The notes beneath the pieces are model-generated. The model had not been told where the DNA came from. It was given only the letters and a program-made list of their open reading frames with translations, and ran no database searches. From Enoplolaimus lenunculus (lineage: Eukaryota; Nematoda; Enoplea; Enoplida; Thoracostomopsidae): a stretch of 64,000 nucleotides of DNA. A program made the translations under genes and the position numbers. Location: positions 1 through 64,000 of the forward strand of contig JASANG010000701.1 of NCBI GenBank assembly GCA_030248215.1, written 5' to 3'. This document shows, piece by piece, positions 56,806 to 64,000 of the stretch; the stretch's first letter is position 1, and every line of letters starts with the position of its first letter.

Positions 56806-56952
56806 GTCCAATGTTACTTTAGGGGCGTAACAATAGATTACGCGTATTCTTAAGCATAAGCATAAGTTTAAGCAAAAATGTAAACTAAAATCTAAACCTT
56901 CTGTTTTACAGACCCACCAGAATCCTGGATGCCCCTAAAAGTAACATGGGTC
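56806..56952 (-). mobile_element. TTAGGC-core MITE, TTACTTTA subfamily, diverged
   Basis: GTCCAATGTTACTTTAGGGG to AAAGTAACATGGGTC; flanks ATGATGTT and ATGGTGTC match at 6 of 8. Upstream of exon 1. Confidence 0.72.
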
Positions 56953-57561
56953 ATGGTGTCGATAGTTTTTTGACCGGAAATAAAGAAGCCGGCTACTATC
57001 CCCTCAAACCCTGCGCCGCAGTTGCGACCCACATTTGACACAAGAGTAAAAAATGCGAAACCAAAGTTTTAAAACCGCGAAACCATAACGGCAAAAGTTT
57101 TGAAATGAACAAACGTGTTTTCAATTTTTTGACATTAGCACGGTGCTATCTATAGACGAGTGAAATTCTAAATTGAGGGAAGAAAACTCTAGAAAATTTA
57201 AGGTATAAGGAAATGTTTCAACAACCGGTATACAATTAACGTTATTCACACAGCGCAAAAAAAGCGTCGAATCATCTACATTTTGGTCGTGCAAACAGGC
57301 TGCAAAAACGTCATATTCAAGCAACAACGCTGCTACACCGCTTACTGTGAGGCGGTTTGCAATCATCTGAGAGGTGCGCACACCGCCATTATTGTACGTA
57401 TACGTTTTGTATGAGGTAAACTAGAATTAAAAAAAACTGTTTGCAATAATTTTTGCGAACATCACAGTTGTTGCCGAATGTTTTGCGCTTCCGTTTCATT
57501 TTGTTCATTGAAAATTACAAAACCCTCTATAAGTTAACATCGCAAAATGACGCGACTAAAG

Positions 57562-57762
57562 GGCCCGCGTAAAGAACAGCGCCGGAACAGTAGTATACGC
57601 ATATTCCTAAGCCTAAGCCTAAGCCTAAGCCTAAGCGTATGGATGAGCCTATTTCTAAGCCTAAGCCTAAGCCTATGCCTAAGCAAAAAATTCATCTAAA
57701 GCTTAAACTGACTCTATCATAGCCCCTCCAAAAACAATCCGGCCCTGTTCTATGCATGGGCC
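57562..57762 (-). mobile_element. TTAGGC-core MITE, reverse orientation
   Basis: GGCCCGCGTAAAGAACAGCG at one end and GGCCCTGTTCTATGCATGGGCC-type at the other, CCTAAG units inside. The flanking 8-mers no longer match well. Confidence 0.75.
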
Positions 57763-58190
57763 ACAAACAGTATTCTTGGTTGAAAACTATTTTTATAAAG
57801 AGATTTTGCCTGATCGAAACCATAAATCTGCTGCACCAAAGTGTCTCATCCAACCAGGCCCGCAGCCAGAGCGATAAACACTTGGTACTCCTAGAACAGT
57901 TATAGACCTCGCTTGTCAGTGTTGTGAAATCACCACGCCGCCCTACAATTTGGAAGGAACATCTTGCGGTGAGTGCGGACTTGCATCCAATATTGAACCG
58001 AATAGTAGTAAAACAGCAGTTTAAATACATGAAGAATAATACCCAGCATATCCAAACCCTGCAGATCACCCAACATATACGGGCTTACATTTTGAACGAG
58101 TGGAAGATTGGAAAACTGTCAGTAACCCCTAGATAGAAACAAAAAACAGGCTGTTGGAAGGAGTGCAATGGACCTTGCCATTGTGGCTTC

Positions 58191-58381
58191 GGCCCATGTT
58201 ACTGTAAGGGGCGTCCCGGTTTCTGGTGGTTCTGTAAAAGAGTAGGTTTAGATTCTAGTTTACATGTTTTGCTTAGGCTTAGGCTGAGGCTTAGGAACAC
58301 ATTTTTTCAACGCTTAGGCTTAAGCTTTGGGCTTAGGAATACACTTAATCTAGTGTTACGCCCCTAAAAGTAACATTGGCC
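58191..58381 (+). mobile_element. TTAGGC-core MITE, TTACTTTA subfamily
   Basis: GGCCCATGTTACTGTAAGGG to AAAAGTAACATTGGCC; flanks GTGGCTTC and GTAGCTTT match at 6 of 8. Confidence 0.78.
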
Positions 58382-58720
58382 GTAGCTTTTGTAATCGTGC
58401 GCAAAATTTACAAATCTTTAACGTCTGGGGTTCGGGATCCGATAACACACAGTTAGAAGGTGTTAAAGTTGTCCGTATTAAGATGCTTCATACAAATTAA
58501 GGCGTCTAGGCACATGATCTCATGAATAATAAAGATAAAGTTTTCGTGATTAAGGAAGAATACTTAAACGGAGCAGACACCAAGATATATTGGTGCGTAT
58601 CCCCAGTTACAGAAACCACAAAACTATAAACCACTGGTATTTTTAAAATTACTGATTTGTAACGAATACATTGCCAAATACCTAATTAATATGATAAATG
58701 ATAAAGATTGAAGAATTTCT

Positions 58721-59054
58721 GACCAATGTAAAGAACAGCGGCGGAACAGTATTATAAGCATATTCCGGCCCATGTATACAACAGGGCCAGATCGTTTTCC
58801 GGCGGGGCTATAATGGAGTCAGTTTAAACTTTAGACTAATTTGTTTGCTTAGGCTTAGGCTTAGGCTTAGGCTTAGGCTTAGGCATAGGAATACGTTTAT
58901 ACTACCGTTCCGGCCCTGTTCTATACATGGGCCCATATTCCTAAGCCTAAGCGTAAGCCAAAGCCTAAACCAAGTAAAAAATTAGTCTAAAGCTTAAGCT
59001 TACTCTATTCTAGTCTTATAGAAAAACGTTCCGCCCTTGATCTTTACATGGGCC
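58721..59054 (-). mobile_element. TTAGGC-core MITE interrupted by a second copy
   Basis: Outer element flanked by GAATTTCT on both sides (58713-58720, 59055-59062). Its CCTAAG-rich core is split at 58767-58933 by another member of the superfamily. Upstream of the L1 gene. Confidence 0.87.
58767..58933 (+). mobile_element. Nested TTAGGC-core MITE with perfect 8-bp TSD
   Basis: GGCCCATGTATACAACAGGG to CTATACATGGGCC, inserted into the element at 58721-59054, with CATATTCC duplicated on both sides. This nested case fixes the ends and the duplication length of the family. Confidence 0.9.
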
Positions 59055-59283
59055 GAATTTCTGCAGAATTATTTTAACAAACAGTTTTATACCAAAGAAG
59101 CCTTATTGCATTTTCGCTGTTACTCATGGAAGTTACATACCATCGAGGACAAATAAGTACTCCGGTATAACCCCACATGTTTGTTAGAATACCTGACTAA
59201 CTGGTTATATGCCTATACTTAATAACGCCTAATTTATGTATTTTACGCAAGAAATTGCGGTTAGTGCGCTGCATAAAAATTCG

Positions 59284-59383
59284 CATGTTTGACTCTGTCG
59301 GAGTCGAATTTGACGCAGTTTGTGTAGTCCCATAGAGCCTATTTCGGAGAGAGTAAATTTGACTCGCCATTTTTTGCAGCGTG
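59284..59383. mobile_element. Partial GAGTCAAATTGACTC element
   Basis: Right arm only, ending CCATTTTTTGCAGCG. Confidence 0.6.
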
Positions 59384-59769
59384 GCAACTTTGTATGTTCA
59401 GTGCGATTGGTAGATCTCAATGAGAAGGCGGCATATCGCAACGTTAGCATCTTGAAGACTGAACTTGTGAGCTAAATTGGGCCGCAAAAGAGTTAAGAAT
59501 GTTGCAAAAATGGAAAAATTTAAAATAAACAAACGCTGAAGAAATAGCCAATCAAAATAAATCTATATATATACATAGCAATTTTGGCCAAAAAAGAAAC
59601 ACAAAAGGTAACTCTTTATTTTCTTATTCCCAATACAGCGTCTTGGCCATTAAAACAATTTTACCTGTTTAGAAATAATTATTGGGATAAATCAAATACA
59701 AATCAATTTGTGGAAAATTAATATGTTTACGCCAATTTTTGTTAAATTTTCGAATGAGAAAATTTTCAA

Positions 59770-60440
59770 TCCCGAAAATTCAGGTGAAAAAATACCGGAT
59801 TTAATACCAAAACCGGATAGTGAAACAGTGCCGGAACCAGAATTCCAGTTGCACGCTGACCAAGGTGCAACCGGAGGTCTGCCGCTGGATCCGACAGAAA
59901 ATTGACCTCGGATAGAATTTTTGGCGGAAATTCCGGCAATTTCGGTACTGAAATTTTGCAGTTTTAAAAAATTATTATTAGCGCGTTTTCTTTTAACTTT
60001 GGAGCAGTTTTGAAGAAAAAATTGCCGAGATTTCGTAAAAAAAGGATCATAAAACCAAACGATTTAACAACACTTTTTATAGATGTTGCTAAAATTAGCA
60101 AATGCACATAATTTTTAACTACATATTTTCGCATCTCGTCCAACTCCATCAGATTTGGTTCGGATCCGATATTTTTCACCTCCGGTTGTGTCCTATTTTC
60201 TCTATCCGTTTATTGTTAAAAATCGGTCATAAGCTTTCTTTTTAAGAGATTTGTGCAATTTACACAATTAAAAGTGATAAAATAGCTTTAAAATGATGGC
60301 TGATTAAGTAACATTTGAGCATAAAAACAACGGAAGTCGGTATTTCTATAGCCAAAACGGACACGTTGTACACTTCAGCCTGCAACTTTGGCAGAAAATC
60401 GACCTCAGGCTCCGGTAGAATTTTTGCCGGAAGTTCCGGC
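59770..60440. repeat. CCGGA-rich repeat copies
   Basis: Diverged relatives of the 7-9 kb cluster: AAGGTGCAACCGGAGGTC at 59862 and GGTAGAATTTTTGCCGGAAG at 60413. Confidence 0.5.
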
Positions 60441-61036
60441 AATGAATGCTAAAAGTGGAGGACGCATAATTCTGCTACGACTTGCTAAGCGTTTAGAAGC
60501 ACCATTTTTGGCAAATCCTGAATACAAGTTTGCTATATCAACCATATGGATTTGGGTCAACACGTTACCACTACGCAAACCGCAAAATAACATTAAAACC
60601 TTGCAATTAGAAGATGTTTCTTGCAGCTGCAGCTTTTATGTGCAATTTTTAGCAGTGAGAACTTGTAGCGTCACAGTTTTTGAGAAAACGTTTCAGAACA
60701 AAATTTGCACGCACCAGTCGTGGCTGCAACTGCAATATTCTCGCTGCAAAAACTTGTGCGTCAAAGTTGCAGATGAATGTTTTTATGCTGTGAATACTTG
60801 CATGTGTGAATAGGTCTTTAGTATATGTTGCACATCAGGCATTTTTATCTGCAGCAGAAGCGTTTTGCACCTCGTAATGTTGCCACCATGCGCTGTGTCT
60901 TAAACCACTATACCTATACATGTTTATCCATTTATCTGATTTGCGATCACGTAAGGTATGACAACTTCGTTTTCATAACTCGATTGCGATTGCTTCGTAG
61001 ATCTGTTTTATCGGATTCATATTTATTTTGCTTTTC

Positions 61037-61245
61037 GGCCAATTTTACTTTTAGGAGCGTACCAGTAGATTAAGCGTATTCCTTAAAGCCTAAGCCCAAG
61101 CGTTGCAAAAAATGTGTTCTTAAGCCTAAGCTCAAGCGTTGCAAAACTGTGTTCCTAAGCCTATGCCTAAGCCGAAGCCTCAGCAAAAAATGTAATCTAG
61201 AATCAAAACCTACTCTTTTATAGACCAACCAGAAACCTGGACGAT
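61037..61245 (-). mobile_element. TTAGGC-core MITE, one end lost
   Basis: Begins GGCCAATTTTACTTTTAGG; CCTAAG core; the far end breaks off into GACGG-rich repeat DNA after AACCTGGACG. Confidence 0.65.
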
Positions 61246-61385
61246 CAGTCAGTACGTAACACTTTTCAGGCGATGGCACAGGAACCGAAGGGAAGCGCCG
61301 CTCACCACGGGACGCGTGCCAAAGACCACACTGTGACGGACGGCGACAGACGGTGCCCCATGACAAATACACCGCCACCGTAATA

Positions 61386-63300
61386 CTCTGTGCAAGAGAA
61401 AACCCACGTTTATTGACGTTATTTTCGTCAAAAAAAGTAGCGGTTGTGTTGAAAATTTTGAACGTTTTTGCGCAGTAAAGATGTTTTACTCATGTACTAC
61501 TTTGAGTTGTTGTTTTGAATTGTTACTGCCGCATTTCGCTATAAACGCGTTTAAACAACCAAAAATTAGCGCAGCTGATGTCAACGTGGCGACTATGAAT
61601 AGATAACAGAGGATAGTAACATTTCTAGTGAGGCAACTAAAATTCGTTTAAAAGTGTACTGCAATTGTGATGCTATGGAAAAACTTTCGGCAAGACGAAG
61701 CGACAACGTCTGTAGGCAGATTGTAAATCTCCGCAGCCTCATTACCCGTAATTGCGTTTCTGGCTTATGTTGGTTTGGATTTTATTTCAATACTATTTTT
61801 TAAAGATGTTTAGTTTTCAAACAAAAACTATCAAAGACAAGTCTTTTGTGAAATTCAGTTGAAAACAAGTCACAATAGCTGTCGTCGTTGAGTGGATAGG
61901 TGTAAAAAGAGTAGCACCCGGGATCGGGCGGTTCCGTTTATTCCGTATATTTTCACCGAAAGATTCTGAGGTTTTTTGTGCTTTAAGTCGGTAGTTCAGG
62001 GTCCGCTTACGTGTTACGATTTTTACCACATATTTGTCGCCCAGGTCCGACTATTGTAAAATACCAAGACGAAACACTCAGTCTATAATGATTGATTACA
62101 AATGTGTTGATCCAAGTGGTCGAGTTCCAATTTAAGATTTTGTGCTGGAATTAAACAAAAAATTGCGTTGATTCTCGTTCATGAGGTTTCTTGCCGCTAA
62201 TGCTTAAATAGCGAACGGTGTGAATAGGCCAACGTCAGTTATGCATGGCTCGGCCCCGTGGCCAACCTACCCATGTAAAACTAAAAATTTGCATCATGAG
62301 TACGCCAAATTTACGTTTGGTTTCTAGCTTGCTGGTTCTGTTTTTATTACTTTTCTCAGAGACTTGTAGAAGCTTTTGAACATATAACTCGTTGGTACAC
62401 ATTATGAATTTCTTCTCACTCACTACGGTCACTCGCAAAACCCTTTATTTGACGTTATATCATCCCAAGACGATTGAGCTTTCGCCACTCTCGCTTAAAT
62501 TGTCAATGTGGGTCGTTCAGCCCCTGATTTTCTCACCGAAAAATTTTGAATCCACCACAGGGCCCAACCGCCTAAGTGTAGACACTGAAACCGAAGTCTG
62601 GGACGTTATACCCCACGTTTAGGGCAAAAAGGATCCAATAATTATGTTGACCCCAATTTTTTCTCTCGTCATTAAACTTTTCATTTGTGAACTCGGTGGT
62701 AGCATATATTTTGCACCGGCCTTGGACCCTCAGTTATTAGCCCGAAGTTATGCTGTTTTCCTCAATTTTAATTTCGCAGCCACGGGAAATCGCAAGTTCG
62801 GGGGTGGCTGCTAGAAGTTGTATACGCAACAAAATCTACATTTAACGGGTTGCCTAAGGATTTGACTTTTTTTAAATAAATGGTTTGGGCTGCATGAAAC
62901 CTGGGTCCGCGTTCGGTTATTTATTTTTGAATGTTGCAATTCCAGATGTGAATATCGTGTGTGCCAAAATAACCAGACAAAAATTTATGTGCCTTTAAGG
63001 GCCACAAATATTCAGATCACTTGTTTCAGCTTAAATCTCACTTAGGCAGGTGGTCATTAATCCAGCATTGAACATAAGCAGGCACTTGCAAACGGTTTAA
63101 ATCTTTGTAATAAGTATTTCAATTAACACATTCTGCAAAGGAGAAGTTGTATATACTTGAAATGGTTTTCGGTCATGGGCATCAGACTTGTCATTAGGAG
63201 ACTTCGGAAAGTGTAGTCAAAAACAGGCTTTTGCCACTTGTCGTTGTATGATATGTTACCTAAGCACGGAAATGTGTCCCGTGTATCGAAACGAGAACAT
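61386..63300. other. No gene recognised
   Basis: About 1.9 kb of mixed DNA with short open frames only; no repeat family of the window is evident. Confidence 0.4.
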
Positions 63301-63306
63301 TTACTT

Positions 63307-63732
63307 ACTGTAGTGATCCGAATAAGGCGGGGACTGATATTTATTTGGCGTCTCGAGAGAGGGTAGCCCCTTGTTATTCGGTTACGTACTGTGGTTTATT
63401 TTTATCCTGCCCTCCGTCGCCCATCGCTACTGATATCTCCGGTATTGCAACTATCCGTTGAATCAAACGTTTATTTGTCTTGTGTCAATAGCTTGAGCGA
63501 TAGTGCAAGGTTAAAAATTATGTATGATTTAAAGTTTCGAACTAAGCTTTATTTATTTGATCCTGGAATCATTTATGCGCTACAATTATGGATAATTGAC
63601 ATTTATGGACTCTAATTACGGATTAGGAACTTTATCCGTTTGCGGACTCTTATTAGGCATACGGACTCTTATCGATTGGGACTCAAAATGGAGACCCCTC
63701 TTATTACCTCCTCTTATTCGGGTCACTACAGT
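63307..63732. mobile_element. ACTGTAGTGATCC element
   Basis: ACTGTAGTGATCCGAATAAG start and TTATTCGGGTCACTACAGT end, with GGACTCTTAT motifs inside. A partial relative lies at 52400-52517 (GGACTCTTATTATGG). Confidence 0.6.
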
Positions 63733-64000
63733 TTCAATTTAAAAGCTTACCCCTCGGGACCCAATAAAATCTTTGTCAACAAGTTTGACAAAAATCAGAT
63801 GTTTGACCATAACATGTTATGCGGGGTTCACGTTATAGCTGGGGCATCCCGAAACACGTTCTGTCCCATGTTGATTCGACGTCAACATAAAATTTTGTGA
63901 TTTGAATAGCGGTATGTAGACAAAATATGAATGTCACATGATATTGGCTTACAATTTCCGCATCTCCGAAATCATCGCATACAAACAGCCATGTGTCACA

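Noticed and set aside
60388-60813. 141-codon forward open frame with many cysteines
   Set aside because: Starts in a CCGGA-rich repeat and continues through TGCAAG/CTTGCA-rich repeat-like DNA; no signal peptide or clear cysteine framework.

Overview
The window is animal genomic DNA: AT-rich, intron-rich, and dense in short non-autonomous DNA transposons. It holds one recognisable protein-coding gene, on the minus strand, which I could follow from its signal peptide (55930) to its stop codon (11395). The gene is an L1-family neural cell-adhesion molecule (the family of vertebrate L1CAM, NrCAM, neurofascin and CHL1, and of insect neuroglian). I reconstructed 32 coding exons by eye. Every junction has a GT donor and an AG acceptor, and the reading phases agree through the whole chain, giving about 3,059 residues. 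In order these are: signal peptide, 33-nt mini-exon, six Ig domains, five fibronectin-III (FN3) domains, one membrane span, and a tail with an ankyrin-binding FIGQY motif and a C-terminal SSFV (PDZ-ligand type).

The remarkable part is in the middle. The second FN3 domain is split, and inside it lie about 1,636 residues of calcium-binding, thrombospondin-type-3-like 13-residue repeats (DIDGDGIxNxxDx, roughly 95-100 copies). Nearly all of them come from one 4,718-nt exon (31740-36457), followed by a 189-nt exon. I saw no cysteine in the array, and spacers, two of them strongly basic, break it into blocks. More than half of the predicted protein is this insert. The organism is a bilaterian animal, probably an invertebrate with a single L1-type gene; an invertebrate deuterostome such as a tunicate is a guess only.

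Layout. 1-11.3 kb: no gene recognised; tandem duplications, CCGGA-rich repeats, AT minisatellites and hairpin elements. 11.4-14.2 kb: cytoplasmic exons. 14.7 kb: membrane exon. 16.1-17.7 kb: FN3-5. 17.7-26.4 kb: the largest intron (8.7 kb), full of repeats. 26.4-29.0 kb: FN3-4 and FN3-3. 29.9-30.1 kb: second half of FN3-2. 31.3-36.5 kb: the repeat insert. 36.9-41.4 kb: first half of FN3-2, and FN3-1. 42.1-54.3 kb: the six Ig domains. 54.8-55.9 kb: mini-exon and signal peptide. 56-64 kb: upstream DNA with repeats and no gene seen.

Mobile DNA. At least 17 copies of short elements share GGCC(C/A)ATGT-type inverted ends, a core of degenerate (TTAGGC)n and 8-bp target-site duplications, several of them perfect; one copy is nested in another. 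Other families are palindromic GAGTCAAATTGACTC hairpins, TGAGTTGATT elements, GGCTCGTAGCC elements, TTAA-flanked tRNA-like elements and several singletons. I saw no retrovirus, LTR element, Polinton or CRISPR array.
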